Origin: Caldifarciminota bacterium SM23_42 | Lineage (GTDB): Bacteria; Hydrothermota; Tepidihabitantia; SM23-42 | NCBI GenBank assembly: GCA_001303785.1 | Contig: LJUJ01000008.1 | Coordinates: forward strand, 62,001-126,000 | Direction of reading: 5' to 3' | Length of the DNA: 64,000 nt | Shown: one piece after another, positions 33,912 through 41,632 of the stretch | Layout: every line of letters starts with the position of its first letter | Numbering within the stretch: the first letter of the stretch is position 1 | Translations under genes and position numbers: made by a program | The notes under the pieces: model-generated | Told to the model about the DNA's origin: nothing | Database searches by the model: none | What the model saw: only the letters and a program-made list of their open reading frames with translations

Positions 33912-35480
33912 CTATCGAAGTAATACGATTTTGGCCTTGGGCAATTTGCTTTTGCCTGCCACACCCACAAAGTAAATACCTTCAGACAATATGCGGCCGG
34001 AATCGTCAGTACCATTCCAGGCTGCTTGGTCAAGAATACGCATGTTCTTTACCACGCGCCCCAGCGCATCATAGATCTGTATATCTAACGCATTGCCCGA
34101 TTGGTTATTGTTGATGGTGAAGGTAAAATGCCCATTGCTGATGTTTGGGTGTACGTTAAGGGTCAGGTTTTGTACTGCCGTTTCTGTGTACTCTTCGACG
34201 CCGGTTCCGACCGGATTTGCCAACAATGCCAACGTCGCGATTTCGGCCTTGGTGACTTCAGTACAGAACGCATGATCATTGTAACCGGCACCGATCGTGT
34301 CACCGGGTGTATGGTAATAGGGGTTCACTACGTACCAGTCCTCGATACTACAAAGTGCCAGATACCCATTGTCCCAGAACGGTGCGTGGTCTGAGTATAC
34401 CATCGAGTAAGTCATGCGTTTTCTCGAGAGTAGCGTAGTATAGGTATCTGCAGCTGCGATGAAGAAATCTGCAAATGGCTCGCAATTAGGGTTTGAGATC
34501 TTAGCGATGACCTCGAGGGTTTCCGGCTGCATATCAGCATAGGCGATCATATCACTGTTGAGCACGCCGAGAATGCTGTCGCCCTGGGAGTGGGCGAGCT
34601 GAGCATAGTACTCGCTTCCATATAAGCCAAATTCCTCACCGGAAAATGCTATGTAACGTATTGAACGATCAAATTCATAGCCATTCATGACGCGTACCGC
34701 TTCGATTACTGCTGCGGTGCCGCTTGCGTTATCATCGGCGCCTGGTGCGATATCTGGTGCCAGATAAGAGGTGGCGTCAAAATGACCGCAGATCACTGCA
34801 TATATCGAGTCGGGATAGACTGATCCGTGCTTGATTCCGATGACATTTGGGGCATGACCTGCTGTGTGATACTGAAAGTAAACCGAATCACAGCCATAAG
34901 TGTTGAACTTGTCAGCAATATAATCCGCGGCGGCAAAGCAGGAGTCGTGCGTCGAGTACCTCGTAACATAATCTTGTAATCTTTGGACATTGTCAAATAT
35001 GCTGTCCGCATCAACTAAGTTCACCATTTCTTGGACTGTGTAATTGAAAAACACCGGTGGCAGAAGTGTTTCGTCTCTTAGAACCTTCGGCGTGAATGTT
35101 AGGCGTTTCAGCATGACTTTCTGTTTTAAGAGCGGTTCCAGCATGTTTTGTCCTACTCTTAACAAGTAGTTCTCGTTTCCCTGCGTTAATATATCGCCGA
35201 ATTCTGTAAGATTTAGTGTTTGGTCAACCGTGTGCACGAGATAGTAATCGCCGTCTCGCGGGTTTGTGTCGAGTATCTCGTAATTCTGTGACCCGATATC
35301 GTCGAATTCAGAGTCGTCGGCTAATATGAACGCGCAGTGCTCGAGCTCGCCGATGATTCTCAAACCATTCTCGGCGAGAGGGGTCAACCTTTGTTCGGTC
35401 AGTTCGACACGGACCAGATGTGTATCACCAAGCCCGAGTATGATTGTGAACATAATCAATATGGCCATATTTTTCAACAT
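33912..35480 (-). CDS. secreted M28-family metallopeptidase with C-terminal FlgD/T9SS-like domain
   Basis: 522 residues. A signal peptide (residues 1-18) is followed by about 150 residues of N-terminal region. The M28 catalytic domain runs from about 190-420: GHFDATSY (zinc His), PGADDNASGTAAVIEAV (bridging Asp), FSGEEFGLYGSEYYA (catalytic and zinc Glu), NSDMIAY (Asp), and YHTPGDT (His). The last 80 residues are the same sorting-type domain as in the two propeller proteins (IYDALGRVVKN, WNGTDDSGRILSEGIYFV, KIVLLR). Probably a surface or secreted aminopeptidase for protein nutrients. Same strand as, and 42 bases after, the ferredoxin gene. Confidence 0.87.
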   Translation of the reverse strand: MLKNMAILIMFTIILGLGDTHLVRVELTEQRLTPLAENGLRIIGELEHCAFILADDSEFDDIGSQNYEILDTNPRDGDYYLVHTVDQTLNLTEFGDILTQGNENYLLRVGQNMLEPLLKQKVMLKRLTFTPKVLRDETLLPPVFFNYTVQEMVNLVDADSIFDNVQRLQDYVTRYSTHDSCFAAADYIADKFNTYGCDSVYFQYHTAGHAPNVIGIKHGSVYPDSIYAVICGHFDATSYLAPDIAPGADDNASGTAAVIEAVRVMNGYEFDRSIRYIAFSGEEFGLYGSEYYAQLAHSQGDSILGVLNSDMIAYADMQPETLEVIAKISNPNCEPFADFFIAAADTYTTLLSRKRMTYSMVYSDHAPFWDNGYLALCSIEDWYVVNPYYHTPGDTIGAGYNDHAFCTEVTKAEIATLALLANPVGTGVEEYTETAVQNLTLNVHPNISNGHFTFTINNNQSGNALDIQIYDALGRVVKNMRILDQAAWNGTDDSGRILSEGIYFVGVAGKSKLPKAKIVLLR

Positions 35481-35522
35481 TGTGTCACCTCACTTATTTA
35501 GACAATCATTTATCGCAGAAAG

Positions 35523-35969
35523 TTACTGCCTAAATCTGATGGCTCTTATTTCCTGTCCAAGTTCTTTTGGTACAGAAATGCCAACGATTGCACAGCGGTC
35601 AAACTTCTTTGCATCTATGACTTTAATGATTTTCGCCTCGCATCGCTCTTTTCCTTCACGGTCCAAACCCATTGCGGTTTCACCTCTCTTGGGTCGAGGC
35701 AAGAATTCGTAGGGAATGTAAACGATTGAATGGTCTTCTGGTGTCTCGTCGATCACGAAAATCGCAAGCCCTGGACATCGTGGAATACACACCAGACAGC
35801 CAGTGCATTTTTCATAATCGACTTCCGGCAGTTCGATGATCGAGCCCGGAATCGTGATCGCGTCGTTTGGACAGGCATCGACGCATGGATCACATGGTAT
35901 CTTTTCGGGACACTCGATGACCACATAGGGCCCTTTCTTTCTACGTTCTGCGGAGACTGGCGTGTTCAT
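35523..35969 (-). CDS. dicluster 4Fe-4S ferredoxin-like protein
   Basis: 148 residues from the ATG at 35969 (MNTPVSAERRKKGP). Two ferredoxin motifs: C-P-E-K-I-P-C-D-P-C-V-D-A-C-P at residues about 18-32 and C-T-G-C-L-V-C-I-P-R-C-P at about 54-65. The C-terminal 60 residues are a separate small domain. Similar ferredoxins usually sit beside FAD-dependent amine or proline dehydrogenase-type subunits; none is present here, so its partner is unknown. A longer frame exists upstream, but the promoter at 35977-36004 overlaps that extension and supports 35969. Confidence 0.82.
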   Translation of the reverse strand: MNTPVSAERRKKGPYVVIECPEKIPCDPCVDACPNDAITIPGSIIELPEVDYEKCTGCLVCIPRCPGLAIFVIDETPEDHSIVYIPYEFLPRPKRGETAMGLDREGKERCEAKIIKVIDAKKFDRCAIVGISVPKELGQEIRAIRFRQ

Positions 35970-35976
35970 TGCTAAT

Positions 35977-36004
35977 ATACTATCCAAAAAAAGCGGATAG
36001 TCAA
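35977..36004 (-). promoter_or_regulatory. promoter of the ferredoxin gene, near-leaderless
   Basis: On the minus strand: TTGACT (35999-36004), a 16-bp spacer, TAGTAT (35977-35982), seven bases, ATG at 35969. No Shine-Dalgarno sequence. Confidence 0.62.
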
Positions 36005-36660
36005 CGGTAGCCCGCTCTTGCATTATTCAGGAATGAACTATGTACTCCTTACACTCTACGCTACACGCTTGACGCATTACGCTGTCTCTACAATAAGCAT
36101 ATCGGATGATCAGGGTATCAGTAAGCAGAAAATCAGCATACCGGAATAACAGATGACCCACCGGCTTTTCGTAGCCTGATACACTGATGTCCTGGTATTC
36201 TGCCCACTGGTATTCTGATATCCTGATCTCCGCTACAAGGGATCTGGGATTGATTTGCAAACAGAATGTGAGAATCCCGCGTTCGCTGAACATCAAAGGC
36301 AGACAATCTTCTCGACGCAGTCGGCTCCGCCTCCTTTGCTCGAAGAATAATACACTTGTGTTCAGACGTGGTCGAGAACAATACTACATGGCTTCTTCAC
36401 CGTGTTGAATTTTGTACCCTGAAATTTGGATTTGTTTACCCGTAGAATATAGAAAGTTCATTCCACAGGGTGAAGAGTTTGATGTTTGGAATTTACAGTG
36501 CTCCGTCTCACCGTTTCTCCATCCCTTACTATAGCGCCATGCCCTTTGCACTATGCGCCAGGCTGGAGTAGGGCGTTTGCGCCCGTACGACGCACATGGA
36601 CCACGTAGCCTGTACATGGGTCCAAAATTGGTTTTGTAGAACTGATATTTGGAGTCAGCC
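36005..36660. other. about 650-bp region without a gene
   Basis: No frame here has a plausible ribosome-binding site or family features. Two direct copies of CTGGTATTCTG (36192-36202 and 36207-36217) occur; the same 11-mer reappears in the palindrome on the other side of the TonB receptor gene. The sequence around 36030-36130 is rich in short ACGC/CTACAC-like iterations, which looks like decayed repeat DNA. Confidence 0.5.
36192..36217. repeat. direct repeat CTGGTATTCTG, two copies
   Basis: Two copies of CTGGTATTCTG start 15 bases apart. Shared with the palindrome at 39472-39507. Confidence 0.6.
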
Positions 36661-39345
36661 TTACAGTTCGATGCCTATACCGAGTCTTACACGGAGTGGG
36701 CTACCATAGTTAGTCGGGTCCTGATAAAGGGCTTGAATTGCATCCGCATAATCGTCGCGTCTTTCAACTGCGGTCATTAATCCATCATGATTGAAGTCGG
36801 CCTGCGGTGAATACGTTTCATTGAGAATCGATATATACGAAAATTGACCGACTGACGGTAGTGGATAACCAGGATCATCTGGATCACCAGTTGTATTATA
36901 GACATCGAATATTTGCCCAGTGTTGAAGAGATTACGCACCAAAGCGGTTAGCACCAACCTTGTCGGACCAACACCGAAGCAACGTGTAAATTTCAAGTCA
37001 ACGTTCCAATAGCCAGGCATGCGTTCTGAATTCTTGTCCCCAAGATAGTTGCCCGCCCAATCCATTGGCGTAAATGGTTGACCGGAACCGTAAAAGAACG
37101 TGAGTGCGGCCTTAGAGTCTCTTAGCAAACCAAATGAGAAACCTGATGGTAGCTGGTATTGCAGCTGGACTCTTATTTGATGCCGTTCGTCAAAATCAGC
37201 GGGCGCGACGGTCTCTGTTGTATCGCTTGGATAATAGTAACCGTAATACCAGTAGAAGTTCGAGCCATAAGCATATTGTAGGTTGTATGCAACGACCAGC
37301 GATGTATACGATGAAAGTTTTGCATACAAATCGAGCTGCATGCCCATAACGCCGACATAATCGTCGTATTCACAAGTGCCGTAAATATTATAATCATACT
37401 CATTGCTTTTATCCTGCAGCCAGTCATTATGCTTTTTGTAATACAGGTCTAGTCCCACTGCGAGATCATGGAGAAAGTTGTAGTCTGCAGATAAGCCGTA
37501 AACAGTTGTGCGATACGTAAACGGTCGACGAAAAGTTGTTTTGTACCTGTAGTACACTCGCACGTAATGTCCATAGTCAAAATTTATTTTCAGGCGATTC
37601 ATTATGGGGATGTTGATATTCAATCGAGGTGATATAGTGAAACTTGGATTCTCCAATGTATCAACAATGAATGGCGTCGTGTCAATTCTTGATTCGGTGT
37701 TCGGGTGAAAATAGTCGAGTCGGACTCCCACTGTTGCAGACACGTTTCTGTGATACAAATTATGCTCTAGATATCCGTCGATCCGATACGGTTCACAAAG
37801 GTAGTAGTCCCACAAAGGAAAATCATACCAGGCGGTCGGATTATTGTAGTATCGGATGTCATACTTGATGAAGTGTATACCTGACTTCAGCTTAAAGTAT
37901 CGATTGAAATATTGGTTTATTTCCAAACAGGCTTGAATATTGTTGTTCTGGCTGTATGACCATACCCAGTAATCCCCGTACGTGTATAACCGCCCCTCGA
38001 TACCCCATGGATTATTGCGCAGGGCGGCTGCTCCTCTATTTTGTGCTTCATTATGATAGGTCATCATGCTATCTACGAGTATGTCGCGGATCGTAAGGTA
38101 ATTTTGTCCCTGCCATTCTTCGTCGAGCAGGTAAGGAATCAGGTGTTCGGCTTTGAACCGGTAATCGTTGTACCAACTATGACCATTTTCTTCTTCCCAT
38201 GTGTAATCCCGGTTGCCATAGCAGCGGTCAAAATGATCGACGTCAATTCTCAGCGAAGTCAAATTTTTTGATGAGAATCTGTAATCCAAGGCGGCCATGC
38301 CGTACCAGTATTTTGTTCTCGTCATGGGCCGTTGGTCAAAGTACTTGAACGTATTCCCGGGTTCGATATATGGGCTCCATCTCACGTATTGCTCTCGCGC
38401 ACGAAAGCCTGATAAGCTCAGTTGCCCGCGCGCATTCGGAATCTGGTATGTCAATTTGCCGTATCCGTGATAGTCAGTTCTCGGTGATGTTATTCTGTAT
38501 TTTGCTTCCTGAAATGCATCGTTGAATACGTAGTCGCCCGAGAAGAAATAGCTAATGTTTGCCTCTAATGGTCCGCTTGCTATTACGTCGTAACGATTAT
38601 AACCGAAATTGAGCTTGTCCCCCGAGAATATTTCATCAGTAGAATAATGAATTCTTGCGGCATGTCTAGCACCGGCCTGGCGCGTGACAATGTTCACAAT
38701 GCCCGCACGCGTTTCACCGTACCGGGCTTCAATACTACCACTCTGCAGCGATATCTCTTCTATCGCGGAAAGAGGTATTGAAATGTGTTGCCAGCCCATC
38801 ATATGTGGCCACATCATGATGAGTCCATCAACATAATATGTTATGTCATCGCTCGTACCGCCGCGTAGATGCGAGCCGTATTCGCTCGTAATAATACCTG
38901 GAAGTAGCCGGATCAGCTCGATAGGATCAGTTGCAGAGGACCCCACTATGTCTTTGTAATTGAAGGTAGCTGTGCGCAAAGATTTCGTGTGTGGTTGATC
39001 AAAGGTCAACATTGGTGTAGCTAAGATAATCCCGTGTGTGTAGAAATCCAAAGCTGTGCTCTTACCCGATTCAATCCGCACGCCCACATGTGTTATCATA
39101 GCATATCCGGGTGCAGTCAAAGAAATACGGTACGTGCCCGTCCTTATTGAGTGTATATAATAATAGCCGTGCTCGTTTGTCTTTGCTGCACATTTAGTGT
39201 GTTCGACCCATACTCTGGCATTTTCTAGTGGTTCGTTAGTTTCTTCGTCAAATACCCTGCCGGCGATGCTGCCATACTCAGTGGCAAAAATGAATGATAT
39301 CCACGTCGCGAGTATGAGCACGATAAATATCCAATATTTCTCCAT
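36661..39345 (-). CDS. TonB-dependent receptor with N-terminal carboxypeptidase-regulatory-like domain
   Basis: 894 residues. Signal peptide at about residues 1-22; a carboxypeptidase-D regulatory-like beta domain at about 24-115 (GSIAGRVFDEETNEPLENA, GYYYIHSIRTGTYRI); plug domain at about 135-230 (LIRLLPGI, LRGGTSDDITYYVDG, SLQSGSIEARYGETRAG). The rest is a 22-strand-type barrel rich in Tyr and Trp. Just before the C-terminus is an insert with DFNHDGLMTAVE, an EF-hand-type calcium loop. The substrate (siderophore, oligosaccharide or peptide) cannot be assigned. No tonB/exbBD in this window. GGAGG ribosome-binding site. Confidence 0.88.
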   Translation of the reverse strand: MEKYWIFIVLILATWISFIFATEYGSIAGRVFDEETNEPLENARVWVEHTKCAAKTNEHGYYYIHSIRTGTYRISLTAPGYAMITHVGVRIESGKSTALDFYTHGIILATPMLTFDQPHTKSLRTATFNYKDIVGSSATDPIELIRLLPGIITSEYGSHLRGGTSDDITYYVDGLIMMWPHMMGWQHISIPLSAIEEISLQSGSIEARYGETRAGIVNIVTRQAGARHAARIHYSTDEIFSGDKLNFGYNRYDVIASGPLEANISYFFSGDYVFNDAFQEAKYRITSPRTDYHGYGKLTYQIPNARGQLSLSGFRAREQYVRWSPYIEPGNTFKYFDQRPMTRTKYWYGMAALDYRFSSKNLTSLRIDVDHFDRCYGNRDYTWEEENGHSWYNDYRFKAEHLIPYLLDEEWQGQNYLTIRDILVDSMMTYHNEAQNRGAAALRNNPWGIEGRLYTYGDYWVWSYSQNNNIQACLEINQYFNRYFKLKSGIHFIKYDIRYYNNPTAWYDFPLWDYYLCEPYRIDGYLEHNLYHRNVSATVGVRLDYFHPNTESRIDTTPFIVDTLENPSFTISPRLNINIPIMNRLKINFDYGHYVRVYYRYKTTFRRPFTYRTTVYGLSADYNFLHDLAVGLDLYYKKHNDWLQDKSNEYDYNIYGTCEYDDYVGVMGMQLDLYAKLSSYTSLVVAYNLQYAYGSNFYWYYGYYYPSDTTETVAPADFDERHQIRVQLQYQLPSGFSFGLLRDSKAALTFFYGSGQPFTPMDWAGNYLGDKNSERMPGYWNVDLKFTRCFGVGPTRLVLTALVRNLFNTGQIFDVYNTTGDPDDPGYPLPSVGQFSYISILNETYSPQADFNHDGLMTAVERRDDYADAIQALYQDPTNYGSPLRVRLGIGIEL

Positions 39346-39361
39346 CCTCGCCTCCGCGTGA

Positions 39362-39389
39362 ATTATAGTGCTCGTTGAACCGCTGTCAA
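39362..39389 (-). promoter_or_regulatory. promoter of the TonB-receptor gene
   Basis: On the minus strand: TTGACA (39384-39389), a 16-bp spacer, TATAAT (39362-39367), then a 16-base leader with GGAGG before the ATG at 39345. Confidence 0.8.
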
Positions 39390-39471
39390 GATGGTTAGAC
39401 GAAGGAGTCGTTCAGCAGTAATTCGCCTGACTTTATTCATACCCGCAGCTCGTTTATAGAAAAGAATACGG

Positions 39472-39507
39472 ATTCTGGTATTCTGGTAATTACCAGAATA
39501 CCAGAAT
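39472..39507. repeat. 36-bp perfect palindrome
   Basis: The left half-site ATTCTGGTATTCTGGTAA (39472-39489) is followed directly by its exact reverse complement (39490-39507). Each half is itself built from a tandem TATTCTGG-type unit. It lies between the divergent TonB-receptor and BFD promoters and could form a cruciform or RNA hairpin, or bind a dimeric regulator. Confidence 0.82.
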
Positions 39508-39582
39508 AGATGGTTCAATGGATGGAATGGGTGCCAGAGGTGGCGCTGGCGAAGATCGTTGAACTCACGACGCCACAATTTC

Positions 39583-39610
39583 TTGACTTGCGTTGGATTT
39601 CGGGTAGAAT
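39583..39610 (+). promoter_or_regulatory. leaderless-type promoter of the BFD-lipB-lipA operon
   Basis: TTGACT (39583-39588), a 16-bp spacer, TAGAAT (39605-39610), five bases, ATG at 39616. Confidence 0.78.
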
Positions 39611-39615
39611 GGTGT

Positions 39616-39873
39616 ATGAAAATAATCTGCCGGTGTGAAGACATAACTGAAGAAGAAATCGTTCAGAAAATTAGTGAGGGCTATCACACCATGGACGACC
39701 TAAAGAGGATTCTACGGGTGACCATGGGATTGTGTCAAGGCAAAGGATGCCGCAGGCATATCGCCAAGATTATCTCAAGAGAGCTTGGTATACCGATGGA
39801 GAAAATTGTTCAGCCGACCTATCGACCACCCATCAAACCCATTCCCATCAGCGCGACAGTTGATAGAAAGTAA
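39616..39873 (+). CDS. BFD-like [2Fe-2S]-binding domain protein
   Basis: 85 residues: CRCEDITEEEI near the N-terminus and G-L-C-Q-G-K-G-C-R-R at about 38-47 supply the four cysteines of a bacterioferritin-associated-ferredoxin-like [2Fe-2S] domain. Such domains also occur at the C-terminus of oxidoreductase subunits; here it stands alone with a Pro-rich tail. It is 43 bases ahead of lipB in the same direction. Supplying iron-sulfur clusters or electrons to LipA is an attractive but unproven idea. The start follows the leaderless promoter; an upstream extension would overlap that promoter. Confidence 0.8.
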   Translation: MKIICRCEDITEEEIVQKISEGYHTMDDLKRILRVTMGLCQGKGCRRHIAKIISRELGIPMEKIVQPTYRPPIKPIPISATVDRK

Positions 39874-39916
39874 CGGCTCATTTAAGCTTAGCTAGTAACT
39901 CACGGCATTCTTCGGT

Positions 39917-40576
39917 ATGCAGGTATTAAATTTAGGCAGAAGGGATTACAAAGAAGTCTGGGATCTACAGAAGAGCATCCACCACGAGAGAGTAGACAAT
40001 AGAATACCTAATACCTTGATTCTGGTTGAACACGATCCAGTTATCACCTTGGGCAAGAGCGGTAGGCAGGACAACGTGCTTTTTCCGGTGGTTTCTCTAG
40101 AGTCAAGAGGCTTGAAATACTACAAGATCGAACGCGGGGGCGATGTCACTTTTCACGGTCCTGGTCAGTTGGTCGGGTACCCCATTTTTAACGTGAAGGA
40201 AGGTCTGACCGGAATCAAACCCTTCATTGAAAGAATAGAAGATGCAATAATCGAAACCGTGAGTGATTTTGGCATAAATGCATACAAGAGGGAAAAATTT
40301 ATCGGGGTGTGGACCGAAAAGGGCAAGATCTGTTCAATCGGTATTGCGGTGAAAAGATGGGTGAGTTTCCACGGGTTTGCACTCAACGTCAATACTGATC
40401 TGAAGTACTTCGACCTCATCGTGCCGTGTGGTTTGAAAAATGTTGAAATGACATCTATGCAGCAAATACTGGGAAAGCAGCTTTCTATGGATAAGGTTCT
40501 GGAAACTACGATTGAACGGTTCAGCAGTATCTTTCATGAAGGCATACAAGAGACATGTTTAGAAGAAATCATCTAA
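39917..40576 (+). CDS. lipB: lipoyl(octanoyl) transferase
   Basis: 219 residues: EHDPVITLGKSG, ERGGDVTFHGPGQLVGYPIF, GVWTEKGKICSIGIAVKRWVS split around the conserved Lys, and NTDLKYFDLIVPCG with the active-site Cys. It moves octanoate from acyl carrier protein to lipoyl domains of 2-oxoacid dehydrogenases or GcvH. It overlaps lipA by 22 bases. No strong ribosome-binding site at the ATG. Confidence 0.95.
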   Translation: MQVLNLGRRDYKEVWDLQKSIHHERVDNRIPNTLILVEHDPVITLGKSGRQDNVLFPVVSLESRGLKYYKIERGGDVTFHGPGQLVGYPIFNVKEGLTGIKPFIERIEDAIIETVSDFGINAYKREKFIGVWTEKGKICSIGIAVKRWVSFHGFALNVNTDLKYFDLIVPCGLKNVEMTSMQQILGKQLSMDKVLETTIERFSSIFHEGIQETCLEEII

Positions 40577-41424
40577 AGAAACCAGACTGGCTCAAGGTTA
40601 GGATTCCATCGGGGAAGGAATACAAGTCAATTTATAAAATCTTGGAGAAGAACAATCTATCAACCGTCTGCCAGGAGGCGCGTTGTCCTAACATCGGGGA
40701 GTGCTGGAATCGGAGAACTGCAACGATCATGATACTGGGTAGAGTATGCACCCGCGCCTGTCGTTTCTGTGCCGTCGCGACGGGTAATCCGATGGGTACT
40801 TTCGATCCAGATGAGCCTGTACACGTTGCTGAGGTAGTAAAGTCTCTGGGGCTGAAATATGTTGTCATTACCTCGGTTGATCGAGATGATCTGGAAGACG
40901 CTGGCAGTGGTCATTATGCCGAAACGATTAAGTCCATAAGAGAGAAGAACCCGGACACAAGAGTGGAAGCGCTCGTTCCCGATTTTGGAGGTGACACGAA
41001 TTGTCTGCAGAAAATAGTCGGCGCGCGTCCCTATGTGATAGGGCATAATGTCGAAACCGTTGAGAGACTCACGTCCCACATTCGGGACCGCAGGTGTGGT
41101 TATGAGAGGTCATTGAATGTTTTGAGAAAATACAAATCGCTTGATGCGGGTATCCTCACGAAGAGTGGTTTCATGGTTGGTCTGGGTGAAACTAGTGAGG
41201 AGATAAGGAAAACCCTAGAAGACCTGCAGGATGCCGGTGTCGACATCGTAACGATTGGTCAGTATCTGCAACCAACAAAAAAACACCATGATGTCCAAAG
41301 GTATTATACACCCGAGGAATTCGATAGTTTTAGGAAAGTTGGCCTGAAAATTGGCATCAGACACGTACTCAGTGGTCCATTGGTGCGGTCATCATATCGC
41401 GCCGGAGAAATCTTCACTCAATAG
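40555..41424 (+). CDS. lipA: lipoyl synthase
   Basis: 289-residue radical-SAM enzyme. Auxiliary cluster cysteines in CQEARCPNIGECW, radical-SAM C-x3-C-x2-C in CTRACRFCAV, and the terminal RSSYRAGE motif with the serine that ligates the auxiliary cluster. It inserts two sulfurs into octanoyl groups made by LipB. Same operon as lipB. Confidence 0.97.
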   Translation: MFRRNHLKKPDWLKVRIPSGKEYKSIYKILEKNNLSTVCQEARCPNIGECWNRRTATIMILGRVCTRACRFCAVATGNPMGTFDPDEPVHVAEVVKSLGLKYVVITSVDRDDLEDAGSGHYAETIKSIREKNPDTRVEALVPDFGGDTNCLQKIVGARPYVIGHNVETVERLTSHIRDRRCGYERSLNVLRKYKSLDAGILTKSGFMVGLGETSEEIRKTLEDLQDAGVDIVTIGQYLQPTKKHHDVQRYYTPEEFDSFRKVGLKIGIRHVLSGPLVRSSYRAGEIFTQ

Positions 41425-41632
41425 CCGGGGGTGTCTGATTCCTCCGCACCTCGGTGAAACCTTGAGTCGTCATTACTAGTCCTACTGAGGAGGATTCACT
41501 TGTAGCGATGAGAACCGTTGTGCATCATAAAAGCATTACCAACGATGGTTCTCAAGAAATGGAGAAGACCCGGGCGGCTTTGCTTGACTTGACACAAATT
41601 TCGGCTATTATTGCACTGCGAAAGGGGAGAGC
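41425..41632. other. lipA-apgM intergenic region
   Basis: Holds the apgM promoter and an imperfect hairpin (GAGAACC at 41510-41516 with GGTTCTC at 41547-41553). No gene: the short frame starting at 41509 runs through the promoter. Confidence 0.5.
41584..41611 (+). promoter_or_regulatory. promoter of apgM-purH operon
   Basis: TTGACT (41584-41589), a 16-bp spacer, TATTAT (41606-41611), then a 21-base leader with a GGGGAGA ribosome-binding site before the ATG at 41633. Confidence 0.7.

Noticed and set aside
36027-36617. Several short frames on both strands in the gene-poor region
   Set aside because: They overlap each other, lack ribosome-binding sites, and their sequence shows repeated DNA and no protein-like patterns.
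39363-39644. 93-codon minus-strand frame across the palindrome
   Set aside because: It overlaps the BFD gene and two promoters. Its residues simply follow the palindrome repeat.
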